Below are positions 53,309 to 63,783 of a stretch of DNA of 64,000 nt, piece by piece. The notes beneath the pieces were generated by a model. It did no database searches. It was not told where the DNA came from and saw only the letters and a list, made by a program, of their open reading frames with translations. The position numbers and the translations under genes were made by a program. Origin of the DNA: Fragum whitleyi (Eukaryota > Mollusca > Bivalvia > Cardiida > Cardiidae); assembly GCA_948146395.1 (NCBI GenBank), contig OX411543.1, positions 57,093,689-57,157,688 of the forward strand, written 5' to 3'. The first letter of the stretch is position 1. Each line of letters opens with the position of its first letter.

Positions 53309-53777
53309 TATCATATTTGCAATATCTAAAATAACCCATGAAGGTCAATTATCCAGATAACTTGCTTCGGTTAAACAGCGGAAATGACAATACGTTCAAT
53401 CATTTTTGATGGTGCTTATTGAAATTATCTGTTCCATGATTCAGTACTTAAAATGTAAATGATGTTCTATTCCATTTCAAAGGGCAATGTGCATTGATTT
53501 ACAATTTCCTCGTTCTCTGTCATGCTGTTACTTCCAAGAAACAAGCATCTTTAATTTCCGGTGATCTATGCATATTCTACAATGTCAGTAAACACAGTGG
53601 CTATACTGAACCACAAAATAAGAGGAAGTGATCTAATCGATAAACGTCACGATTAATTTTGACGGAATCTCAACGCAATTCTAATTTTTACAATGAAAGC
53701 TAGCCGTCACAAGCTAATGTTAAAGGAAAAATCTAAAAATAGTCACACGAAGAGTAAAGGAATCCCGTCACTCTCCT

Positions 53778-54148
53778 CATTCGCAACACCACTCGGCCAA
53801 TCTAACGATCAACCTCGGATGTACATAGACGGACTACTTTTAAAAAATTACGGGAAACCCTTGGAAAAGCTCGATGACGTCAGTTAAAATGGCGTGAGCC
53901 CTCGAAACTTTGAGTGAAAACATTTGACGTCGTCAACGCTACTCGTTTAAGTCACCGACGTGAAACCATAGTATCCTTAGATAAATATCTTAAGATTCTT
54001 AAATAATGGCTGAACAATCTTAAAAACGCTTCTTTTTCTTACGCTGTTCCCGCTAACAAAATGCACGATTTTGTTACATACTCATCAGCCTAACATACAA
54101 CCGAGGTCTGTTGTAGCTTACGGAAATGGCCGAGTGGTGTTCCGAATG
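53778..54148. mobile_element. Mutator-like MITE, family E, copy 2
   Basis: Ends CATTCGCAACACCACTCGGC and TGGCCGAGTGGTGTTCCGAATG with an exact 9-bp target duplication CACTCTCCT at 53769-53777 and 54149-54157. 371 bp, shorter than copy 1 by internal loss of the foldback. TGACGTCA at 53875-53882. Confidence 0.88.
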
Positions 54149-54157
54149 CACTCTCCT

Positions 54158-54624
54158 GTGGCTTTTCGTAGATTCGTTATGGGTTTCCACCACAAGTTTC
54201 GAAATTCATAATATTTTGAATGCTTTGTAAAACGGCCCATAGCTGTGAGAAAACCGCCTTGGGTTTGTCAATCATATAACACTACAATCTTCGGCAAGAA
54301 AAAGAGAGAAAAAAATCGACAGTGATTAGTAAGTTAAATTCCCTTTTTTGAAAATGTGCTCTGTGACGTAGTACCATCACGGCATAAGGTGTCAGTTTGT
54401 CATCAGCAACCTCGGATAACCCGGGGTTCTCCATTTTGTGTCTATTTGCTACGCTATATCGTCGATATTGCGTAGCAACTAGGGTGACCGCGGGGTATCC
54501 GAGGACATGCCATCAGGTACGCGACTAATTACAATAGGCGTGGATTTTGGAGTGTCTGATTGGTCTGAAAAGACACAAAAATCTATTTAATTAAGGAAAT
54601 TGCGAGGAATGTACTTAACGGATG
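54158..54624. other. no feature recognised
   Basis: No ORF or named repeat. An inexact inverted pair CAACCTCGGATAACCCGGGG / CCGCGGGGTATCCGAGGA (about 54408 and 54489) may form a ~100-bp stem-loop. Confidence 0.4.
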
Positions 54625-54945
54625 TTATATATATAATACATACTTAGTGTATTATATGAAAAAAATCTAACGAGGTTGGGAGAATTGAACATGACGATGC
54701 TCTGCCGAGACAATTATCAATTCTCACAACCGAGTTAGATATTTTTTCATACAGTACACTTAGTACGTATTATTATTTTCTTATAACCTCTATATGTCTT
54801 CTTTTCGTTGATATTTCTAACTGAAATGCAAGTTTCTAAAGATAACCGCATTATATCATTGTTCTAAAAATACCTATGTGATATCATAAAAAATAGCTTA
54901 TGGGATGTTATCACACAGATATTTGTATAGTTATAAGATAAAATA
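54625..54945 (-). mobile_element. foldback element, family B, copy 4 (reverse)
   Basis: Short (TA)n, ATACATACTTAGTGTATTATATG, palindrome at 54660-54746 (TCTAACGAGGTTGGGAGAAT and TCTCACAACCGAGTTAGATA), then CTGAAATGCAAGTTTCTAAA and GTTATAAGATAAAATAAAAT. Confidence 0.75.
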
Positions 54946-55090
54946 AAATATCGCTCATTTCGTTTTTTAGAACGAACTTGTAGATGTTGTGCATCCAATT
55001 AATTTCATACAAAACTCTCCCATCCCACTTATTCAATTATATTTGTAAATGATTCCTATATGATTCACCATGTCAATTTCACAATCTTCT
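54946..55090 (-). mobile_element. family A right-end relic (-)
   Basis: AATATCGCTCATTTCGTTTTT, CTCTCCCATCCCACTTATTC and CACCATGTCAATTTCACAATC. The last TAACTG is missing. Confidence 0.5.
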
Positions 55091-55133
55091 TATCGGTACC
55101 CCATCGGCAAAAATTAATTGGACACCTTTTGTA

Positions 55134-55713
55134 CACTACTCAAAAGTTCTAAGCGGCCGCCTTACCTTTCTCCATTTTTCACTCCTTTTCCGCTTTTATT
55201 TTGAAATGTGAACCTTGTCTTTCGAAAGAGTGGTCATTCAGTCATCCTCCTATCCAATTGATTTATAAAACTTTGCCCCAGTAAGTCATAAATACGGAAT
55301 TAAATGCATGAACCCTCAATTTCAAAAGTCACAAAACTGACACTTTTAAGAAAAATTTGAATATTTCGATACTTGAAAAACGCAACGCCTATCAATCCTT
55401 TATACTAATATCAGTGGTACAACGCCTGTGGACTTCTAAAATTAATAAGAAATGCCAAAACGTTATACACAGTCCTTATCCTAACAAGAAATGTCAAAAA
55501 TACCCCACCCACCAATGTTAACTTTGAAATCGAGGGTACTCCTACTTTCGTTTAATTTTAAAACATTTCTTGTTGAATTACTTAACTGTTTTTCTCTTTT
55601 TTACTTCATAAATGATTTTGCTACATTATTCAAGCGAAAACGAGTTGAAACCATGCGGCGTTTATAATAATTGACCAAAAAGGCAAATGGCCGCTTAGGA
55701 GTTTTGAGGAGTG
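55134..55713. mobile_element. Tc1-type MITE with TA duplication
   Basis: Left end TA|CACTACTCAAAAGTTCTAAG-CGGCC; right end read in reverse CACTCCTCAAAACTCCTAAG-CGGCC, then TA. About 25-bp inverted ends with three mismatches, size 580 bp, no ORF. CACT...CTCAAAA ends and TA duplication fit Tc1-like elements. Confidence 0.8.
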
Positions 55714-56100
55714 TATGTTAGAAAATAATTTCTTAGTCGAAGTACAACATACCATACGTAATTATTTTGAAGTACCGTATTACATCAATACTTAGTAATA
55801 TTGGACTAGGTTTAAGATGTCAAGAATCATATCACATAAATCATAGCAGACATAACTTTGACTGTTTTCACTTTGTTCTTGGCAAATAAATGCAGACTGT
55901 GCTCTCAAAGAATGTTGCAGTAATAAACTATCGCTACGGTGGGAAATTCCGAAAACACCTTTTCGTTTACTACCATTCCATTGTTATTTGGAACCTATAT
56001 AGGACCAGTCAAAGTAAAATGGATCCCTTTGGAGGATGGAAAAGTATCAAAGTAAGCGTACCCTGTCCTATTAAAATTGAATACTAGTACAGTCCGACCG

Positions 56101-58790
56101 ACCAACATTGCAAGTGACGTCATGATTTGTTTATCATTTTATTGCTGTGAGAAATATGTAAGGTTTAATGAATAGTAAAAACACCTTAAGTTAACAAGTG
56201 GGAAAATAGCTCAGGTAATTAGTGAGTTCGGAAATACGTCTCCGACCCTCAAAAGTAAAGAGATGTTTAATATCGAAGTTCGAACCTCTGTCATGTTACG
56301 TTTTTTTTGCAATATTATGATCTTTATTATTATTATCATTTTTTTTTAATAATGAAAAAAATCCTTTTTTATAAAAATGACTCCTTTATTAGTGTTAATT
56401 TTACGAGTATATTGGAAAAAGGGGATTCCCCGTCGTCATGGTGTAATGGATTAATTATACCAATACACAAAAAAGGAGCTACGTCCGACCCCAATTATTA
56501 CAGGGGCATAACCTTAACAAGCTGTTTTGCAAAACTTTTTACGGTTATTATGAATAATCGCTTGAAAAGCTGGGCGGAACAGTGTGACGTCATAACAGAC
56601 GCACAATTTTGTTTTAAGCCAGGTTATAGCACTGAAGACGCGATGTTTGTATTAAATTCATTAATAGAAAAGCAGTTAAATTCTAAAAGCAAACTCGTAT
56701 AATGACTGTTTTATTGATTTCAAAAAAGCATATGACTGCATAGACAGAAATGCCATTTGGTATAAGATTTTCAAATTAGGTATTGATGGGAAAATGTTCA
56801 ATGTTTTAAGGGCAATGTATTCACATGTGAAAATTAGAGTTAAACACCTTAACGGCCTATCGGACCTTTTTGAAAGCGATATTGGTTTATTCCAAGGAGA
56901 GATAACTTCGCCCATAATGTTTTCTTTATTCTTGAACGATCTAGAGTTACATTTTCTGGAAAATTCAGTAGAGGCACTATCAATAAATCAAATTACAATA
57001 TATCTTCTGGTCTTCGCAGACGATGCAGTACTTTTATCAGATACTAAAGAAGGGTTACAAGACTTATTGGATAAGCTAGAATTATATTGTTTGAAGTGGA
57101 AGCTTACAGTAAACACAGAAAAAACAAAAATTATAATTTTCAGAAAAGGGGACAAAATTAAGTCAGACTATACCTGGAGCTATTCAGGGGAATCGGTTGA
57201 AGTGGTTAACAATTTCAATTATTTAGGGATTATTTTCACTTGCGGAGGTTCATTTCAGCAAGCTACCAACTGTTTGGCTGGAAAAGGACTAAGAGCTATG
57301 GGAATCTCTGTTTAGTCTAGTAAATGGTTATGATATTCCTATCAACATCCTGATAAATCATTTTGATAGTAACGTCACGTCCATTCTATATTATAATTGT
57401 GAAGTCTGGGGTTTCAACACTGCTGAAAATTAAGTACGAATTAACAGAAAATTTTTGAAGCGTATGCTTAATGTTAAGAATTCAACTAACTCCCTGTCTC
57501 TGTTATCCGAAGTAGGAAGATTTCCCCTTATAATCAATAGACACATTCGTATTATCAAATATTGGCTAAAACTACATATCAATAAGAAAAACAACTATAT
57601 TATTACATCATTACTACAGTACCAGCGTTCAGAAATTGATAAAAATCCCGAAATTAAAAGCTGGAGCAGCAGAGTTAAAACATTATTAGAAACGTCAGGG
57701 TTCAGTGAAATATGGCTATACCCAGATTCCGTAATTATGGAAAAATTTAATCCGATTTTTGAGAATAGGGTTAAAGATATATACATTAGTAAATGGAACG
57801 CATCTATGGAGCTTTCGTCCTCTCTTACTCTCTTTCGAAATCTGAAATTTAATTATGAAATGTCAAAATACATGCTACTTCTTAAAAATAGAAAACAGCG
57901 AAACATTATAGCAAACATAAGACTATCCTCCCATGATTTAAAAGTCGAGACCGAACGCCATCAAAATATTAACCGAAATGACAGGATTTGCGAAGTATGT
58001 AATCTTGGGATATTGAAGGTGAATTTCACGTCACATTGATCTGTCCATTTTATGAAGAGCTAAGATCTAAATATATTCCTCCATTTTACACCAAGAAACC
58101 TAATATGTTTAAGTTCACTACATTACTTAACACTGAAAATAAAAAAAGTATTAGTCAAATTATCTTCATTCTACCTTAATTCTCTACAGATGAGAAGGTC
58201 CTTCTACTCTGTTGAGAACGAATAAACAGCTTATTTTTGTTACTCTCGCTATTGTCATGTTTGATTTAGTTTTGTTTGCTAATGTGACATGCCTTTTCCA
58301 CTGCATGTTATGTTATATGTTGTAATTCTGGACTATGGGCTTATATGCTCAACGTCTGTAATAAACTTATGCTCTGTTCTGTTCCGTTTGTTCATGACAT
58401 GTGTAAGAAAACTTTTCATTTAATGATATATATTTTTTTCTCTACTGATGTGTCAGTATTTCCATATTTTTCAAAATTCAACTCATAGGCTACATATTTA
58501 TTCATAAATATAACAAAATGGAAAACGATTTTTTTTTTCATAATCGTTTCGTGTAAAATTGCCAATGCTAATAAATAAATTGTATCATGCATTTGGAATC
58601 TTGAATTTATGAAAAAGAAAAAAATCCATCCTCTTGCGCCGGTACGAACCCATGAAGCATGTTATTTCGATTAGGGCGCGTTACCGACTGCGCTAATTAC
58701 GACAGTTATTTTACTGTGAGTTCGATAACAATTTATTTTCAACTCTGCCTTTAAAAGTAAACAAAAAGTGACGTCACTTGCAATGTTGGG
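56101..58790. other. inverted repeats with tRNA-like boxes flanking a LINE relic
   Basis: CCAACATTGCAAGTGACGTC(A) at 56102-56122 is repeated inverted at 58769-58789. Inward of each lies a tRNA-like stretch facing the LINE: AATAGCTCAGGTAATTAGTG with GAAGTTCGAACCTC (56206-56285), and on the other strand TTAGCGCAGTCGGTAACGCG with GGGTTCGTACC (58640-58702). These may be two opposed copies of a repeat family or the ends of one composite element. Confidence 0.55.
56370..58179 (+). mobile_element. non-LTR retrotransposon ORF2 relic (reverse transcriptase)
   Basis: Three frames must be chained. Frame 1 (to 56700): WCNGLIIPIHKKG and NYYRGITLTSCFAKLF. Frame 2 (56704-57312): CFIDFKKAYDCIDRN, LFQGEITSPIMFSLFLNDLE and the catalytic FADD at 57013-57024. 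Frame 3 (57455-58010): EVGRFPLI region and CEVCNLG. A further shift gives EFHVTLICPFYEELRSKY up to TAA at 58177-58179; together they make the C-terminal Cys-Cys-His-Cys knuckle usual in LINE proteins. The catalytic Asp pair is intact, but at least three frame breaks and absence of an endonuclease domain upstream make it inactive. Clade not determined. Confidence 0.88.
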
Positions 58791-58794
58791 TGCT

Positions 58795-59258
58795 TGATTT
58801 GTATTTGCATTTTTAAAAGTACATTAATGATATTCATCGCAAAGATTAAGACGGGACAAGTTTTTTACCAATGTACAGTAAACTGTGTATTAAGCGACTA
58901 CTTACAGGACCACCAAAACGTGGACTTGAAAGAGATTGGTCGCTTAGGACACGTTTTATTTACGAGTTCCAAACACCATATTGATTTAATATGTATTTTA
59001 TTGCAAGTTTCTTAATAATCCCTTGTTGTTTAAACTCAAAAGAATCGTCTCATTGAGACGATTCTAATGAGTTTATACAAAATAAGATTCATTTACATTT
59101 ATTTTTGACAAATGATATCTCCTTTTTATATATTTTGCAAGTGTAAAATTAGCAAAGAGTTCATTTTCGAAACTCAGGAGTCTCAACCCATTTAGGTTTA
59201 CAATTTTTCGAGACAAATGTTGGAAAGAAAAGCTGCCGCAACCGTGAATCGATACCTA
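58795..59258. other. no gene; small palindrome
   Basis: AGAATCGTCTCATTGAGACG-ATTCT at about 59041-59067 is a 12-bp-arm perfect palindrome inside AAACTCAA...TGAGTTTA. Nothing else recognised. Confidence 0.5.
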
Positions 59259-59647
59259 CAGTTAGTTAGATCGAGAAATTGACATTCATCTCAATCAAAA
59301 CCTTTCCAACTCGCTCACTCAGCGCTCCATCCATTCAATCCAATCACTCATTCCAACCATTCAAAAACGTTCAAAATTACTAAATATATAAGATGAACAA
59401 CTACCTTTAAAATGATTAAAGAAAGAATCAAATAGCGATTTCACTGACATAATTGAAATTTTAAGTGTCTGGTTGGTTCTTGAAGAAAAGGGGAGCTATT
59501 TATGGAACTTTTATGCATATTTTATTGAAGGGAGGTAATACATATCGCAAATTTTGTTCATCCTGATCAAAATTAACGATATCGGATTACCTCCCATTAA
59601 AGTCACTCAAAACTCGCTCCACACACTCAATTTCACGATTTCAAGAC
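59259..59647 (-). mobile_element. family A element (-), right tip deleted
   Basis: TA|CAGTTAGTTAGATCGAGAAA, CTCACTCAGCGCTCCATCCA, palindrome 59529-59594 (GGGAGGTAATACATATCGCA ... ATCGGATTACCTCCC), CTCGCTCCACACACTC and then directly AATTTCACGATTTCAAGACTG|TA. About 40 bp near the right end are lost. Confidence 0.78.
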
Positions 59648-60144
59648 TGTAGGTATTATAATTGAGAGTGCGGCACGCTACCAACTTGACACGTGGGACG
59701 TCCTGGAAATTGGGAAAAAAAAAGTGGTGGAATGTGGTTAGACTGCAAAGGCTTAACAAGATCGAACTTCATTCGTCGCTTATCTTCAGAATATTAATAT
59801 ATAAAGGCCATTCTACCTAAAATTTTGTTTGTATTCCGAGAACTACCTCTGACTAACTTTTTCAAGACATACATCGGATTCTACCTCTTTACTTATGCTT
59901 GCTTGAGCTAGTTCACGACAGACCATTTGCCTATGACGAGTTAGTAATATGAAATAAGATAAAACTAGGTGATCGGCTTGCTTATAGTTATGAAAAGAGC
60001 GCTGTTTATTGCGTATGCACCGTACCTCTAATTATACTGATCGTAGAGGTTTTTATTACCGCCCAAACTATATCTTAACAAGCTTTCCCTTGCTTTATTT
60101 GAGATACTTTGCATCTTCGAATTAATTGAGGCATGAAACTAAAA

Positions 60145-60460
60145 GGACTGGACACTCATCTCGTTCGAAAGCATTCAAAATCACTCGCTCAGAGCTCCAA
60201 TTATTCTTTCCATAACTCACTATAATCATTCATAAACGCTCCGAATTTGTTCAAAAACGCTTCGAAATTGTTCGAAATTATCAACATTTCATTAACATTG
60301 ATCAAATTATTTGGCTGGTGTTGATTTTTAAGCGTCTGAATTTTCATTGAAGACATGAAATTAGAAAATAATGTAGATTTCATTTAAGGGAGGTAAAAAA
60401 ATCGCTAATTTCGTTCAATTGGACAAAATTATTGATTATATTTGACCTCCCTTAAAAGTC
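60145..60460 (-). mobile_element. family A element (-), right end missing
   Basis: GGACACTCATCTCGTTCGAAAG, CTCGCTCAGAGCTCCAATTA, GTGTTGATTTTTAAGCGTCTG, then palindrome 60385-60455 (GGGAGGTAAAAAAATCGCTA ... TATTTGACCTCCC). Confidence 0.65.
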
Positions 60461-60585
60461 TTCTTTAATAAATAAATGATATTCTTTGTCGCATTGAAAA
60501 TATAGACTTTAGAACAATCTTTGTTATTGTGGGTCATGTGACGTCGATTTGTTTAGGTTTGACATACGCAACACGGTCAGTGGTA

Positions 60586-60995
60586 CAGTAAACAACATCG
60601 TGAAATTGACAAGATGAATGATTTTGGAATGATTTAGGACTGAAATTGAATGAGTGTGTGGAGCGAGGTTTGAGTGACCTGAATTGGAGGTAATTCAATA
60701 TTGCAAATTTTGTTCAGGATGAACAAAATTAGCGATATTGATTACCTCCCTTCAATAAAAATGCATAAAAGATATATATTGGAGACGCTAATAATTTGAA
60801 TGATTTCAGTGAAATCGCGACTTTTCACAATCAGAATTTATTTTGAGTGCCGATTTTGATTCTATATTTTTCATTGGGTTTGGTCGTTTTTGAATGGTTT
60901 GAGTGAGTGTTTGGAATGAATGAATGGAGCGCTGAGTCAGCGATTAAGAATGGTTTTGATTGAGGTGAATATCGATTTCACGACGTAACTAACTG
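60586..60995 (+). mobile_element. family A element, full length (+)
   Basis: TA|CAGTAAACAACATCGTGAAA to TTTCACGACGTAACTAACTG|TA, 410 bp. Palindrome about 60686-60750 (GGAGGTAATTCAATATTGCA ... TAGCGATATTGATTACCTCC). Right arm has GGTTTGAGTGAGTGTTTGGA. Confidence 0.85.
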
Positions 60996-61109
60996 TACAA
61001 CCATCGACTGGATTGACTCTTATCTAAGTTCCGAAGCAGCGGTGTAGTGTAGAAACAGCTCTGACCTCACCTCACCCTCTAAAATGCATTGTTCCCATGG
61101 GAAGCCGTT

Positions 61110-61725
61110 ATAGTTAAAACGTTGTGAAATTGACACTCGTTTCAACTTGGTTGAGCACCGGACTTCAAAACCAATTGCAGTTCGACGACGTAGGTTCAAA
61201 CCCGGGCTGGCACACTAACATAAATTAATTGTCTTTCGGATGAGACGTTAAACCGAGGCCCCGTGAGACGGTGCTTTACACCGAGCACGTAAAAGAACCA
61301 TGGCGGATCTCAGCAGTAGTTTCGTCATGTATCCTTGCACTATCCCCCGTAACAACTAACCGTATTCTGGGGGCGTCGCTCATATGGGCATGTGCTACGG
61401 TAGCGACGATAAATAAACGGAAATACACACACTTGTTTCGACCAAAACCATTGTTGATCGTTCACTCAGCGCTCCATTCATTTATTCATTTCAAACACTC
61501 ATTTTAATCGATCGAAATCGCTCCGATATCATAATTGAATATTTCAAAATCGTTGAAGACGATCAAAAAAAAAAAAAAAAAAAAACATTTCAAATTATTT
61601 AACAATTTTATTGGCTTGTGTGGATTTTAAATGTCTGATTCGTTTGTGAAGACGCAGAAATAGAAAAGTACATGTATATTTTTATTGAAGTAAGGTAATA
61701 GATATCGCTAATTTTGTTCAATCTT
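61110..61725 (-). mobile_element. family A element (-) split by SINE-1
   Basis: GTTAAAACGTTGTGAAATTGAC...TCGTTTCAAC stops at 61146 and the element resumes at about 61433 with TGTTTCGACCAAAACCATTG, CTCACTCAGCGCTCCATTCA and, near the end, AAGGTAATAGATATCGCTAA. Its right part is missing. A20-type run at 61566-61585. Confidence 0.7.
61147..61432 (+). mobile_element. SINE-1, copy 2, inside a family A copy
   Basis: Head partly lost (starts TGGTTGAGCACCGGACTTCA), B box GGTTCAAACCC, then GTCTTTCGGATGAGACGTTA, AACCGAGGCCCCGTGAGACG, ATGGCGGATCTCAGCAGTAG, CTATCCCCCGTAACAAC and CATATGGGCATGTGCTACGG, tail AAATAAACGGAAATACACAC. The GGATGAGACGTTAAACCGAG block resembles a conserved SINE central domain known from several invertebrates (I suspect the Nin-DC type, from memory). 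Confidence 0.8.
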
Positions 61726-61942
61726 TGTTTCTGTTATTTCTTCATTGAGGTATTTTCGGATGCTTTTGATTCTCAGAAAATTATATAAAATATATTTACT
61801 GCAGTTTCACATTTTTTTTTCTCGTGCTTGTTAACTTTTGAAAAAATCATCTAAAATAATTTCGTCTATGAAGAGTTTACTTTTATTTTGTTTCATTTTG
61901 GTTACACTCCGGTTTTATTGCTTGTCACACTTACAGTTAATA

Positions 61943-62339
61943 CAGTTAATAACATCGTGAAATTGACTTTCAGCCCAATCTAACACATCCCAGACACTCA
62001 ATCAACCCATTCGCTCATACCCATTGAAAAATAGAGAATCAACAACGTCATTCAAAACAAATTTTGATAGAGAAAAATCGTGATTTCTCTGACATTATTC
62101 AACTTATTAGCGTCTCATAGGTTCTTGAAGAGATAGCAAGCTATGTATAAAACTTGTATGAATATTTCATTAAAGGGAGGTAATCAATATCGCAAATTTT
62201 GTTCATCCTGAACTAAATTTTCGATGTATGATTACCTCCCATTAAATTCACTCAAAACTCGCTCCACACACTCATTCAATTCCATCCCTTAATCATTCCA
62301 AAATCATTCACCTTGTCAATTCCACGATATTGTTAACTG
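61943..62339 (-). mobile_element. family A element, nearly full length (-)
   Basis: TA|CAGTTAATAACATCGTGAAA to TTCCACGATATTGTTAACTG|TA, 397 bp. A small piece of the left arm is deleted. Palindrome 62174-62240 (GGGAGGTAATCAATATCGCA ... GTATGATTACCTCCC). The first bases TACAGTTAA are also present once more just outside, at 61932-61940. Confidence 0.82.
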
Positions 62340-62345
62340 TAACCT

Positions 62346-62870
62346 CTAGAAATGGGCATTAACCTCGATCAAAACCAATTTAAGTCACTCAATTATTGTC
62401 CCGTTCATTTATTCAAAACACTCCAAAACATCCAAAGACGCTTCCAAATCGTTTATAAAGATCAACATTTCATTCAAATCGATCAGTCAGCCCCGATTAG
62501 CTCAGTCGGTATAGCACCGGACTTCAAAACAATTGAAGGTCGATCGCGTGGATTCGATTCCCGGGCTGGCACACTAACGAACGTATTGTCTTTCGGAAGT
62601 GACGTTAAACCGAGGTCCCGTTAGACGGTGCTTTACACCGATCACGTTAAAGAATCATGGCTGATCTCAGCAGTAGATTTGTCATGTATCCTTGCGCTAT
62701 CCCCCGTAACAACTTACCGTCTTCTGTGGGCGTCGCTTATATGGGCATTTGTTACGGTAGCGACGATAAATAACCGGAAATAAACAAACAATCAAATCGA
62801 TCATATCATTACAAAATTTTATAATCAAAAGAGGGTTTTAAAGCATCCGATTAGCTCGAAACGTTACACG
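62346..62870 (-). mobile_element. family A left-half relic (-) interrupted by SINE-1
   Basis: CCTCGATCAAAACCAATTTAAG, TGTCCCGTTCATTTATTCAA and AAGACGCTTCCAAATCG precede the SINE; TATCATTACAAAATTTTATA and GCATCCGATTAGCTCGAAAC follow it. No central palindrome. Confidence 0.55.
62486..62791 (+). mobile_element. SINE-1, copy 3, full length with 12-bp target duplication
   Basis: Exact target duplication TCAAATCGATCA at 62474-62485 and 62792-62803. tRNA-like head with A box TTAGCTCAGTCGGTATAGCA and B box GGATTCGATTCCCGG; body GTCTTTCGGAAGTGACGTTA, AACCGAGGTCCCGTTAGACG, CTGATCTCAGCAGTAG, CTATCCCCCGTAACAAC; tail AAATAACCGGAAATAAACAAACAA. A typical retroposed SINE of ~300 bp. Confidence 0.88.
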
Positions 62871-62930
62871 ATCAGGAAAATACGTTTTTTTTAAAGAACT
62901 CTTTATTTTGACTTGTACATAACATACAGT

Positions 62931-63341
62931 CAGTTACATCGTGAAATTGACATTCGCCTCAATCAAAATCATTCTAAATCACTCGCTCAGCGATCCATTC
63001 ATTCATTCCAAACACTCACTCAACTCTAAAACCCAATGAAAAATATAGAATCAGCAACGTCATTCAAATCAAATTTGGATAGAGAAAAATCGCGATTTCA
63101 CTGACATGATTCAAATTGTAAGCGTCTAATAGCTTGTTGAAGAAATAGGAACCTTTATATAGAAAAAGTTTGCATATTTTATTAAAGTGGGGTTAATCAA
63201 TATCGCAACTTTTGTTCATCCTTAACAAAATTTGCGATACTGGATTACCTCCCATCAAATTCGCTCCACACGCTCATTCAATTTCATTTTTTAATCATTC
63301 CAAAATCATTCATCTTGTCAATTTCACAATGTTGTTAACTG
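62931..63341 (-). mobile_element. family A element, full length (-)
   Basis: CAGTTACATCGTGAAATTGA to TTTCACAATGTTGTTAACTG|TA, 411 bp; the left tip is preceded by an extra TACAGT. Palindrome about 63188-63252 (GGGGTTAATCAATATCGCAA ... ACTGGATTACCTCCC). Subterminal CTCGCTCAGCGATCCATTCA. Confidence 0.85.
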
Positions 63342-63359
63342 TACAGCGTCCAAAGAGAC

Positions 63360-63494
63360 CAATTTGGACGAGATGAGCAATATGTATTAACTCACTCAAA
63401 TTTCATTCACAACCCGCTTCACCTATACCCATTCAATATCATTCTAAAATCGTTCCAAATAATTCAACTTGTCAATTTCATAATGCCATTAACT
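63360..63494 (-). mobile_element. family A right-end relic (-)
   Basis: CAATTTGGACGAGATGAGCAAT, CTTCACCTATACCCATTCAA and AATTTCATAATGCCATTAACTA. It follows the 62931-63341 copy after 18 bp. Confidence 0.6.
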
Positions 63495-63783
63495 ACACCT
63501 AGACTTCTGAAATGAATTCCCTATTGTGTTTCTGAAAGTGTCAAGAGTAAAAAAAAATGAGTGATGAGCTTGCATTGAGACAAGGAAATATGACGGTTTT
63601 AAATAGCACGGTGGATTTTATTTGGTTCACTATCAAAGCAATAATCGAATTTCAATTTCAAATTATGACAATTATATTAAAGTGTTCAAAGGGTACGGCC
63701 CAGTGGTATTTGACTGCATTGTTTATACAGAAGCCTGGCATCAACGGATTCTTCCACAGGCTGTTTTTTTTACCTACTAAAAA

